58,000 bases of DNA from Cryptomeria japonica (Eukaryota > Streptophyta > Pinopsida > Cupressales > Cupressaceae), in assembly GCF_030272615.1 (NCBI RefSeq), contig NC_081411.1, positions 42,773,140 to 42,831,139 of the forward strand, given 5' to 3'. Positions within the stretch are counted from its first letter, which is position 1, and each line of letters begins with the position of its first letter. The notes beneath the pieces were generated by a model that had not been told where the DNA came from, ran no database searches, and saw only the letters and a list, made by a program, of their open reading frames with translations. Shown in pieces: positions 29,827 to 39,949 of this stretch. A program made the translations under genes and the position numbers.

Positions 29827-30910
29827 TCTTCGATCATTGGTCATGTGATGTGAACAACAACTATCAATGATCCAATCATCAGAGTTATCCATTCTAGATA
29901 CTAGTGCCTTCTAATATGATATTTCTTCCTTAATTTCTATAAATACAATATCTTCACCATCATCATCATCAGATTCTTCATCAATAATACCACTGTCAAT
30001 AGCTACAAGACAATCTCTCTTGCCTTTACCCTTATACTTCTTAAATTTCTCTCTCTTGTATTCATTTTCACCATTAGGGCAATTTGCTGCTATATGACCA
30101 ATCTTGTTGCATGCAAAACATTTTAAAGGTAGCTTACCTTTATATTTACTGGTGCCTCTAGGAATTCATTGTGCCAACAATGCTTCTAGATCCACTAAGC
30201 CGTCATCATCTTCAGTATCACTGTTGGATCTCGGTTCATAGTTATGGTTGGTATCTCTACTTCTTCTCATAGATGTGTTGGAGATAGAAGCTCTAAACAC
30301 AGATTTTGATCTCTGTACACTACCATCATATCCATTTAGTTCAAAAGCAGTAAGTTTGCCAATAATAGAGTCAAGTGTTACCTTTGTCCTATCAATGGAT
30401 TTCAGCTCCTGAATAGCTACAACTCGGATAGCATAGACCGGTAGCAGGGTTCTCAGTACTTTACTGATTACTGTGACATCTTCCACTTTCCCTCCTTCAC
30501 TCTTTATCTCACCAACTATCTCTTAGATCCTTTAAACATACTGCTGGATGTTCACCTTCATACATTCTCATGTCATCAAAATTTCCTCTTAGACTCTCTT
30601 CTTTAGAAATCTTGACATGCTCATCACCACTATAGATATCTTCTAATTTTTTCCATACATCATATGCAGTTTCAAGACCATGAACATCTACATATTCAGC
30701 ATCAGATAGAGAACTGATAATAGCTTCTAATGCCTGGTGATTTTCTTGTTGTTCTTTCTTCTGATCATCAGTCAAGGGTCCAGTAGGTGTAGTATACTTA
30801 TTTTCTATATGTTCCCAATACTGACTACTAAGAATCTAAATGTAAATCTTCATTCTATCACTCCATATTCTATAGTTATCTTTGTTAAACTTCGGACCTT
30901 CTTTCTTCAT
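29827..30910 (-). pseudogene. Copia gag and start of protease (element D)
   Basis: Minus-strand reading from an ATG at 30910. It begins with a copia Gag N-terminus (KFNKDNYRIWSDRM), then an UBN2-type Gag domain (AYDVWKKLEDIY), then a linker and the zinc knuckle CFACNKIGHIAANC (CX2CX4HX4C) near 30080-30125, and finally the protease start WIIDSCCSHHMT. In most copia elements the protease motif is DSGCSHHM; here the Gly is Cys. An in-frame stop sits in the N-terminal part (near 30840), a frame change occurs around 30500, and further stops follow. At 29827 it is cut by the 5' LTR of element B and resumes at 13779. Confidence 0.85.
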
Positions 30911-30970
30911 AATGATCTACAAGATCTTTTCCTCAAGTTGTTAGACTTTTAGATAAAGAGGACTTGAGAC

Positions 30971-30982
30971 ACTCTGCTACCA
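30971..30982 (-). promoter_or_regulatory. Primer binding site of copia D
   Basis: TGGTAGCAGAGT on the minus strand, a one-base variant of the initiator-Met primer site TGGTATCAGAGC used by most plant copia elements, 2 nt from the LTR. Confidence 0.75.
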
Positions 30983-30984
30983 AT

Positions 30985-32560
30985 TGATGGTATGATGAAA
31001 GAATAAGTATCCAGTAGAATACTAAGAGGGGGGGGTGAGTCAGTATATAGAAAAACTAAAACAAGGTTCAAAAAAAATCAAACTCAGTCAACAAAGTAAT
31101 CATATCTTAGTCAAGATCAATACTCATAAGAATACTTGACATTAACTGATTCAACTACTATTACAGCTTCAACAGTTAACAATCTCAACATCTATATAAA
31201 TATCAACAATTCTTAAACATCACTCAACATCTTATCATCAATGTTTTTTCGTAACATGCTTTTATCTGGAATTAACCATATCAATAAGTAAAGTCACAAC
31301 CACAAAAGCATTCACCACTTAACACAAATGTTTATACGTGGAAAACCCAAATAGGAAAAAACCATGGTGAGATGGGACTCACAAAGATAGCTATCTGAAC
31401 TCTTCTGAAGTTCACCCTGTTAGGAGCCAAAGCCTGTTAGAGCTTTACAATAAGTCCTGTTAAGAACGAATTCTAGTTAGGAATCACCTAGTTAAAGGAT
31501 TTTACAAATATGCCCTGTTAGAAGCACAATACCCTGTTAGGAGTAACCTTGCTGGATGATTTAAGAATCCAAACTAATGGATCACCTTGTTAGAGGATTT
31601 AATGAGTAGCCAAGCTTGTTAGATCTCACCCGATTAAGGGATTTAACTTATGTTGTAATTGTTAGAAAATAACAGTTTTGCTGATTTGTCTAAATAGCAC
31701 TTCCTTTGCTTGATCAGAGCCTTCTATAACCTTCAATCTTCCTTCACTCAATAGTGCAAATCCATTCACTAACTGGGCAATCACACACTCAATAGGTTTT
31801 TGATGCAGAGCATCATGAAATTCCAACCAAGGACTCCAAATCAACCACAAAGTCCCAATCCTAGGGTGCTCAATGACCCAAAATAATCATCAATATTCAA
31901 CCTTGATATTTTTGAGGAATCCAAAAAGATTAATAACAACCAACCAATCCAATATCAAATATTTCATATCATTTATAACCCTTTAAACATTATTCAAGAC
32001 CCAAACAATGCATTTTGCTGTCCCAATTAATGACAGTTTGATATATCCATACTCAGTTATTAATAACTTTCCAACCCAACCATAGTTTGAAGATCTCTTC
32101 AGTGAGGTTGTAGAAAACTAGGTTTCTAAAACCATATTAAAATTTTAAAACAATCCAACAGTGGATTTTGGAGTGATGGTCTCTGCACCCAGACCTTTTT
32201 GACTATTACAAAAAAAACAAGAATTCTTCATTCCCAATCTGCCTAGTGCATCAAATATCTCATAGAATACTTAACCAATCACATTGAAACTGAATTAATT
32301 TGAAATATAATTCAAACCTCTATAAAACACCAAATTTACAACAATTTCCAATGGTGCAATCAAAAGATTTTAGTGAAACTCTCCACAAACCCCAATTTGG
32401 AGGGTTTTTTGACAGTTTTCATCAAATCTTGCATAACTTGCTTCAAAATGGTTGAAATTGAATGAAACCAAAGTAAAAACAAATTTAACTCATTCCATTA
32501 TCATATCCAATACTTTTCCAATGGATACAAATGATTTTTCATAAATAAAAACATGAATGA
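30985..32560 (-). repeat. 5' LTR of copia D (outer end uncertain)
   Basis: The inner end (plus-strand TGATGGTATG at 30985) is set by the primer site. It contains a G8 run (31028-31035) next to the primer site and, at 31415-31640, about eight loose copies of a CCTGTTAGGAGC motif. The outer end cannot be placed from sequence alone since the second LTR is outside the window; 32560 is where I begin to see sequence belonging to element E. No gene in this stretch. Confidence 0.5.
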
Positions 32561-32814
32561 TCAGACTGCTATGCCCAGAAAACAATGTGGAGTGTGTAAA
32601 AACTTCAAATGTTATTCATTTCCTTCTTCCAATCTTACACACACCCCTTGGATTTGACCAAATTATGGTTTTTATAACCACCACACATCCATATGATAGT
32701 TACAAATACCCAAGACCAATTACATCCTTGGTTTGCAACTTTATAATGCAATTTGTGCTTGACAACATTTTTGACACAATTGACAATTTTGACATTTTGA
32801 TAAATATGACCCCT

Positions 32815-33030
32815 AATCTTTTGATCATTAAGAGTTTTATTTTTATCATCATCATTTTGTATGTTCTCATGAAGTTCTCTTATTTTTTTTCTAGCAATAG
32901 TAAGATTCTCCTTAAGTCCTTGAATTATTTCCTATGCAGCCTTCAAATCATCTTCAAGTTTGATATTCTTCAACTTTTCTACATCATAATCTGCAAGAGT
33001 TATTTCCAGTTGCTTTCTCAAATTATCCAT
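32815..33030 (-). pseudogene. Coiled-coil fragment in element E
   Basis: From an ATG at 33030 the minus strand reads MDNLRKQLEITLADYDVEK and then a Lys/Glu/Leu-rich helix, with an in-frame TAG at 32932-32934, after which the same frame continues (GLKENLTIARKKIRELHEN) to about 32815. The heptad-like composition suggests a coiled coil. It sits directly after a copia primer site, where gag normally starts, so it may be a Gag-associated helical region. I do not recognise a named family. Confidence 0.45.
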
Positions 33031-33087
33031 CTGTACCAATGTCAGAATCTTCCTCAAGCTGTTAGGGTTTTGAAAAAAAAGGACCAG

Positions 33088-33099
33088 GCTCTGATACCA
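33088..33099 (-). promoter_or_regulatory. Primer binding site of copia E
   Basis: TGGTATCAGAGC on the minus strand, the standard initiator-Met primer site of plant copia elements. Confidence 0.85.
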
Positions 33100-33101
33100 A
33101 T

Positions 33102-33846
33102 TATTAGGATTCCCAAAGATACTGAGAGGGGGGGTGAATTAGTATCTTGCCGGTTAACAGATTTTCTGATCTTATTAAATAAATTGCATTCCAAAACAAT
33201 GTACCGATAAACCATAATTAATGCAATAAATAAGAAGAAATAAGCACAACATAGAAAGCACACCATAACACAAGATTTTTAATGGGGAATCCCGGTATGG
33301 GAAAAACCTCGATGGGATTTGTGACCCACAATATTCACTCACTGGCCAATAAATGAATATTACTTACAATAGGGGTTTGGACATGCAGGAAGGCCAACTG
33401 CCTAAAGCTCACTACTTAATTACAAAAAGGGAAGTCTCACTGACTTACAAAATGGATTATATAAATCCAATATAATGTACTGCTTTAGTTTAGCATCTAT
33501 TATGCCAGGTTCAGTACCAGTTTAAGCTCATACAGTAACCAAAAACCTTACTCCAAAATCTGCCTTAATATTTGCATAATAATCTTCCCATATTCACATC
33601 TATTCGCATCACACAAATGATCTACAAGATCTCATACCTATATATCAGTCATATTACAATTCGCCTTGTTGGCTTACAATAAGATATTACAATTAAATAC
33701 AAAATGTAATAAAAAAAATCATGTCAGCTGGGGTGCCGATAATCATCTTTGCCACTATCGGTAAACTATCTGTTAGTGTAAAGTCTGCCGATCCCGGTAC
33801 CGATGCCTACTGGTGCCATAGGATTGCAAGGTTTCCATCAATGACA
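33102..33846 (-). repeat. 5' LTR of copia E
   Basis: Starts next to the primer site; in element sense the likely first bases are TGTCATTGATGGAAACC (plus-strand end at 33846). It has GAGAGGGGGGGTGAATTAG near 33122, closely similar to the corresponding place in D. Length about 745 bp. The inner terminus lacks a clean CA, which fits decay. Confidence 0.6.
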
Positions 33847-35140
33847 ATACCTTTTGTTAGAACCCTAAATTTTGCAATTTTTAGAATTCCAAATTCCAAG
33901 ACAAGGAATAAGAAATTTTTTAAATATATATATATATATTGAATAGGTACAAGTAATATGTTTTATATTTGTTGCACAATATGAAACCATAACATAAACA
34001 CAATAATGGGCATAAAAAATGGACTGTGAAGCACTAAAGGGGGTATTTACATCATTTAAAGACCATTTATCCATTATATACCCATAAAATAGCCTTAAAA
34101 TACCCCTAATATGCCTAAACAACTTGTAAAGTGACAATTAATTACATAAACTAAGGCAAACTCGGGATTTGGAATTATTTTTATTTAAAAGGGAGGTGTC
34201 TTTTCACCCAAAGGGGTATGAAAACCATTCAACCACATATATATGTGTGATGTAAAATGTAAAGAGGGAGAATCGAGATACAAGAGGTGGAGGCAATTTT
34301 GTACTTTTAAACTTTTTATCAAAAATAACTGGTTGCATTTTCTTTCTCATATGTGTTGAGAGTTAACATATTTTCATAAGGCAGTTGCTTGTGATATTAT
34401 CTAAAGGAGATAAGGTTATTTGTGTTCTTCCAGTGAAATTATGTGTTTCATATTGTAGATTTGGATAAAAAATGATTTACTTGTGAATTGTAATTGTTCC
34501 CTGTATTTCTTCCTTGGATGGCCTCTTAAAGTTAGGGTTAAATTCATTCAAGTTGTTTACAATATAGACATTGAAGTAGAGCTCATAAGAAACAGTAACT
34601 GACAGACTCATCGAGAGGGGGTGGGTTTAAAAACTATCTCATAAGTTTACACAATAAGTCCTAAAGAAATATAAGACTCTGTAGCCCAAATAAGAGGAAA
34701 GGCACTGATCATTTGTAAACAAACCCTTTAACCATACCAATCACCTTTTACTTTTAAGCATTAGAATTAGTAGAGTAGTTATAGTAGGTAATTTAGCCAA
34801 AGTTTAGCATATATACTTTTGTAAGATACATAGATTAGTATGTTTAAGAAACTTATGCCATTCTGAGACTAGGATATATCAGATTAAAACACTAAATCTG
34901 CTATAAAAAGCATTAGTTGAAGGAACAACTAGTGAGTAGGTATACCCACCTAGGTCCTGCAGAGCCTAAAGTGAGAGAGTTAGTAACCAAATAGGTTCAC
35001 TCTATAAGTTGGCCAAGTCAATTGGAGGGTTTGATCATAAGAGTTGGAATTTCCTTAGAACCTATCCAATCTGTTGATTTGAGACCCAACACCTTCAATC
35101 ACCTACAATTTCTCATTGGAGTGTGCATTTGCCAACAATT
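33847..35140. other. Unassigned stretch, no gene seen
   Basis: AT-rich sequence with a short (TA)n tract at 33925-33939 and no coding region I can support. At 34607-34625 CATCGAGAGGGGGTGGG resembles the G-run next to the primer sites of D and E, so part of this may be an old copia LTR. Its right end is where the truncated LTR of element F starts. Confidence 0.5.
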
Positions 35141-35923
35141 AGAGATCGAGAGAATTGGTTGTTTGCTACACTGATACCTGATGAGGTCGCCTTCGGCGAT
35201 CAGGTTGACTAGATGAAAGTTATGCCGAAGTTTGATGAAGTCATTTACTGCTGATCGGATATCGGGGTAAATTTTCAATGCTGGTTCTGATGGCCGATGG
35301 GGAAGTATCCGACTGTAGATGGTCGCCCAGACCCAAGTCCAAAAGACTAGTAGGCAGACACTTGGAATGTTTCTGTCGATGTATTTTAATACGAACCGAC
35401 CCAACTTTTGGATGAATGTGGGATAATATGTTTTCCATGAGTTCACGAATGGATAGGCTGTTACTCAAAGGTTATTTTCCAAGGCTTCTATACAAACTGA
35501 TAGAGGAATGTTTGGTTTGACAGATGGTGGTTGCCAGAGATGTAACCGATGAGGAGAGAGAAGAAGGGTGTGCATGAAGGCTGTGTAGAGATGATGGTTT
35601 TATAAGTAGCCAAGTCAATGTGTCTGTATGGAGTGAGAACAGAGTTTTTAGATCAGAGTCCGAAAAGAGGATCTGATAAATTTATTGTAATCGTGTTGTT
35701 TATTGAATAAAGTGGTCTCTCTTTGGTGGTGGTTTTTTTACCCGTAAGGGTTTTCCCATGTATATATGGTGTCTTTCTATGGTGCTATTCTACCTAGTTC
35801 ATCTTAATCTTCTGTCTATGTTTATTTTAATGTACTGCAAACTGAAATTGAAATACTTCCTTGCTTGCTCGTCACCTTAGAATTGATGATAGGAGAGCGT
35901 TTTCTGCACAGGCTTTCCTTACA
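35141..35923 (+). repeat. 5' LTR of element F (truncated)
   Basis: Aligns with 39170-39949 of the right LTR and ends ...GCTTTCCTTACA just before the primer site. A TATA-like TATAAGTAG is at 35601-35609 and is kept at 39626-39634 in the other copy. Confidence 0.85.
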
Positions 35924-35925
35924 AT

Positions 35926-35937
35926 TGGTATTAGAGT
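35926..35937 (+). promoter_or_regulatory. Primer binding site of element F
   Basis: TGGTATTAGAGT, an initiator-Met type primer site with one change from TGGTATCAGAGC, 2 nt after the LTR. Confidence 0.8.
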
Positions 35938-36033
35938 CATTTAGTTGTGTTATCCTTGTTGGGTAGGGTTGGTTCTTAGTGTCAATTCTATTTTTAGTGG
36001 GAGTATGGCAGAGTATCTTGTTTGCAGATTGAG

Positions 36034-36819
36034 ATGGCACACACTTCTAGATGAGTGGAGATTGAGAAGTTCAATGGTTCGAACTTTGAGTTGTGGAAAC
36101 TCAAGATTGAAGATTTGCTAGTTGATCGAGATCTATGGGTTGCTATGTCTAGACAAAAACCTTCAGGCATGAAGCAAGAAGAGTGGATTCTTGTAGATAG
36201 AAAAGCCAGATGATTGATCAGACTCTATTTGGTAGACTCTATTCTTTTAAACGTTCATGAGGAAAAGACTGCACATTTACTATGGAAGAAACTTAGAGAT
36301 ATTTATCAGGAGAAATCTCTGGTAAACAAGTTGTTCCTGAGGAAGAAGTTGTATTCCTTGAAGATGGACGAGGGTACATCTATTGCAAATCATCTAAATT
36401 TTTTCAACATGATGATTGCTCAGCTAACTTCTGTGGGAGTCAAGATTGCTGACGAGGATCGATGTATGCTTTTGTTATGTTCTCTGCCTGACACATGGGA
36501 TCATCTGGTAATGGCCATTGAGAGTACAACAACCACACTCACAATGGAAGGTGTGGCTTCATTACTATCAGAAGAAACACGAAGAAAATCTTCTGAGTTG
36601 GTCAAGGAGGCTCTCGCTGTTAGAGGCAAGAAAGAGGACAAGAAGTCTAAATCCAAGTCAGAGGAAAGTTCTGCTCCTGGAAAGAAGTCCAAAGCAAAGT
36701 GCTGGAACTGTGGGTAGGTTGATCACATTTAGAAGGATTGCAAAGTGAAGAAGAAGAAAGAAAATAAGAGTTCTTTAGATTCTGGGTCCTCACAGAATGA
36801 GGATGGAGATGCCTTCTGA
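36034..36819 (+). pseudogene. Copia gag pseudogene (element F)
   Basis: In one frame from the ATG at 36034: EIEKFNGSNFELWKLKIED (DUF4219/Gag N-terminus), the UBN2 Gag domain (HLLWKKLRDIYQEKSLVNK, SLPDTWDHL), a Lys/Ser-rich linker and a zinc knuckle CWNCG...DHI.KDC. In-frame stops occur after the first residues (36052), at 36211, in the knuckle at 36715 and at 36730, and the frame ends at 36817-36819. The longest uninterrupted part is 36214-36717. Expected downstream protease and pol domains are absent. Confidence 0.88.
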
Positions 36820-38055
36820 TCTGCTTTGGCAAGTCAGATATCTATTGATGTTTGGTTCAATCTTCATGAAGAAGATGTTTGTCACAATGCCATGTAAGAC
36901 TTGGTACCATGTTTGGAAGTGATTTATATTCATCACTTGAAGGTGGATGATCTTCACATGACTGAAGATGCTAACATCTTGAGGATTCATAAGTCGTTGG
37001 TAGAGATGTTGTTTATGTCATATTTTGACATGTTTTTCTTAGTTAGGATGTGTTATATTATGTCTAGGTACACTCTTGAGATGCATTTAGAGTTTTGACA
37101 TAATATGGTTATGTTCATACAGAGCATGTAATCTCTTTGGAAGAGATGTTTTAGATCATGTGTGTCATGTTTACATTCCTAATTCTGCAGTTGGAACTTT
37201 GACATTGATCTTGGTTTTTTTTTTATGTTTTGAGTACATTGATCATTTGCTTGGTACTTCATGATAATGTGGTTATGAATTTGAAGTTTTGGCATGGGCT
37301 GATCAGCTACAGGTGCTCTTGGAAATGTGGACTTGGAAATGTGGAAACGTAGATGGTACTAAGTTGGAATGAGTAATAGGTTCAACTGAAAGGCATTCAT
37401 CTATAAAAATACAGTTAGCATTTAGAGGTGAAGAAAGGGTATGATATAGGGTGTTGTGAAGACTTGCTTACAAGTTCTTTGTTTATAGTTAGTATTGTGA
37501 ATGCTCTTAGTACAAAAATTTTATTTACTTCTATGTAATGTTGAAAAAAAAATCTTTTTCAATTTTGACATTACCTATGCAGTAGGAGCTTCTTGGTGTG
37601 CATGTGTCTGTCATTGCACTTGAAGTTTGAGATTGTGAGTAACAGGTTGTATATGTTGATGATTTGAAATTCATCTTGTTATACCATGAAGGTATGTATA
37701 GTGGGATGTACTAGCACTTGTTGTGGGTGCTATTCTAGCTATGTTTGTAACAAATATTGGTACATTTGACTAGCCTTGGGATCATGAGGTTTCTATTCTG
37801 GGAGATAGAGGCATTCTTTTCTCAGTGGATAGCTTCTATGTGTGTCCAATGGCAATGGCATTGTAGAAGGTGGAAGTGTTCATGAATGAGATGAGACTTC
37901 TCTACATAGGTGCACATGTTAATTTCTTTTTCCTGATGGTTTTTGATCAAGTGGTATATCAACATTGATGGGCTTTAGAGTCCATTGTTCTCAATGTAAT
38001 CTGTAAGTATTCCACATGGTAGACAGGTCCAGTAAATTCCTCGGCAAGTAGGAGA
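36820..38055 (+). other. Residual interior of element F
   Basis: No intact gene. Scattered short frames may be remnants of protease or RNase H coding sequence but no motif is convincing. It ends in GGCAAGTAGGAGAT, the polypurine-like tract just before the right LTR. Confidence 0.5.
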
Positions 38056-39949
38056 TTGTTGGAAATATGCCTTGAATTCTCCTGATCAGTGTTTGGGTTG
38101 ATTGGTGTAACTTACCCAGATGGAACAACTTGTGGGAAAGTATCGGGTTGTGGACTTTTCCTATCAGTGTAACTCTAGCCGATAAACATGTTGCAAAAAA
38201 GTATTGAGTTAGGTCTACCTGATATATCCTCCTTGTTTGGTTATCGGGAAGTAGTGTTCGGATCCATTTTTGTGGTCATCAGGTTAACATCGCCTATCGG
38301 GTTAGCCATATTGAAGTCCTACCAATGTCCTGATGTAGCCTGTTGGATGTTGTCTCTGTCACCTAATGAAGTCACCTTCACGTGCTTCATCTATCGGAGG
38401 AGCACTGTTGGAGTCTGGCCGATGAATTGGTGAAGTTTTCTTTGGCGATTAGGTTGTCATCGACTATCGATGGAAGAAGTTGGAAGCTATGTTGATGTCC
38501 ACTGAGTTTGACTTCTTCTGACTTGGAGTGCTTCGCTCATCAGGGAAACAGTTCAGGGTATGTGCTAATGATCCGATGAATCTGCTTTAGGTGATTGGGG
38601 TAACTTTGCAGTACTGTTCCCGATGGCCGATAAGGCCGATCTGTTTGGAACTGATTTGATGAAGTCGTATATTGGTTTATTGAGGATTGGGATTGCTTGT
38701 TCGTAGTTATGTCGATGGTCGATGGAACCTTCTTCTTGTGATCGGTTAATAGGTGAGCGATTCTAGGATGATCGGACTATTGTCACTATACCACTATGGC
38801 AAGATGCACGAATTTTATCTCCTATGACTTGACAACCAAGGTGGGGCCCGACAAAAGAGTAACTCAAATGGGTTAATAGGTGTGCAAGTCTGGGGTGATT
38901 GGACAATTTTTTGCTAAACTGCTATGGAAAGATGCATAAAGTTTATCCTCCATGACTTGGTGACCAAGGTGGGGCCTGACAAAGAAGAGCTTCATTTTGG
39001 GTGGTTAGTGAGGTTGTGCTAAGGCGGAAGGGAAGGGACCCCAGAGCCAATCAAGGGGTGCCACGTGGTGGAGCACAAAAAGAGATCAAGGAAGATCAGA
39101 TGATCGGGGTAGCTGTTTGGTTGTCTTGTCGATGACCCAATGGAATTGCCTTTGGTGATCGGTATCATCAGAGATCGAGAGAACTGTTTGTTTGCTACAT
39201 CGATACCTGATGATGTCACCTTCGGCGATCGGGTTGACTAGATGAAAGTTACGTCGAAGATGAAGTCATCTACTGATGATCGGATATCGGGGTAACTTTT
39301 CAGTGTTGGTTGCGATGGCCGATGGGGAAGTATCTGACTGTGGATGGTTGCCCATACTGAAGTCCAAAATACTAGTAGGCAGACACTTGGAATGTTTCTG
39401 TCAGTGTATTTGAATACAAACCGACCCGACTTCTGGATGAATGTGGGATAATATGTTTTCCACGAGTTCATGAATGGATAGGTTGTTACTCGTCAGTTAT
39501 GTTCCAAGGCCATTATACAAACTGACAAAGGAATGTTTGGTTTGACAGATGGCGGTTGCCATAGATGTAACCAATGAGGAGAGCGAAGAAGGGTGTGCAT
39601 GAAGGCTGTGTGGAGATGATGGTTTTATAAGTAGCCAAGTCGATGTGTTTGTATGGAGTGAGAACAAAGTTCTGAAATTAGAGTCCAAAAAAGAGGATCT
39701 GATAACTTTATTGTAATCATGTTGTTTACTGAATAAAGTGATCTCTCTTTGGTGGTGGGTTTTTTACCCATAAGGGTTTTCCCATGTATATCTGATGTCT
39801 TTCTCTAGTTCTATTTTGTTTGGTTCATCTTAATCTTTTATCTATGTTTATTTTAATGTACTACAAACTGAAATTGAAATACTTCCTTGCTTGCTAATCC
39901 CCTTAGAATTGATGATAGGAGAGCGTTTTCTGTGCAGGCTTTCCTTACA
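38056..39949 (+). repeat. 3' LTR of element F
   Basis: 1894 bp, starts TGTTGGAAATATGCC and ends CTTTCCTTACA. Its first 1.1 kb repeatedly uses GATCGG/CGATCAGG/TATCGGG motifs and GATGAAGTCRCCTTCGGCG-like phrases, as if built from degenerate short repeats. TATA-like TATAAGTAG at 39626-39634. Confidence 0.9.

Larger units (their letters stand above)
3948..32560 (-). mobile_element. Element D: Ty1/copia retrotransposon split by later insertions
   Basis: Read on the minus strand the order is 5' LTR (from 30985 rightwards), primer site (30971-30982), gag (29827-30910), then element B inserted inside the protease region, then pre-integrase and integrase (12493-13779), then element A inserted, then RT (3948-4558), then element C. 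The gag, protease, integrase, RT order is that of Ty1/copia. The reading frame resumes exactly across B once one TCTTC duplication is discounted, and both flanks of A carry CTTTG. Coding parts contain several stops and at least one frameshift, so D is inactive. Its RNase H and 3' LTR must lie left of the window. The outer LTR end near 32560 is a guess. Confidence 0.8.
32561..33846 (-). mobile_element. Element E: 5' end of another copia element
   Basis: LTR at about 33102-33846, primer site at 33088-33099 and the start of an internal region on the minus strand. The internal region is lost or interrupted at about 32560, where D begins. If D inserted into E, the rest of E would lie left of the window; otherwise E is truncated. 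Confidence 0.6.
35141..39949 (+). mobile_element. Element F: old, internally deleted copia element
   Basis: The right LTR is complete (38056-39949); the left LTR keeps only its last 783 bp (35141-35923). Primer site TGGTATTAGAGT at 35926-35937; polypurine-like AGTAGGAGAT before the right LTR. The interior is only 2.1 kb and codes for a broken gag; protease, integrase and RT are essentially gone. The two LTR copies differ at roughly one base in ten over the overlap, so this is an old insertion. The upstream part of the left LTR and any target duplication are lost. It interrupts or abuts the minus-strand pseudogene that starts at 39950. Confidence 0.85.
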
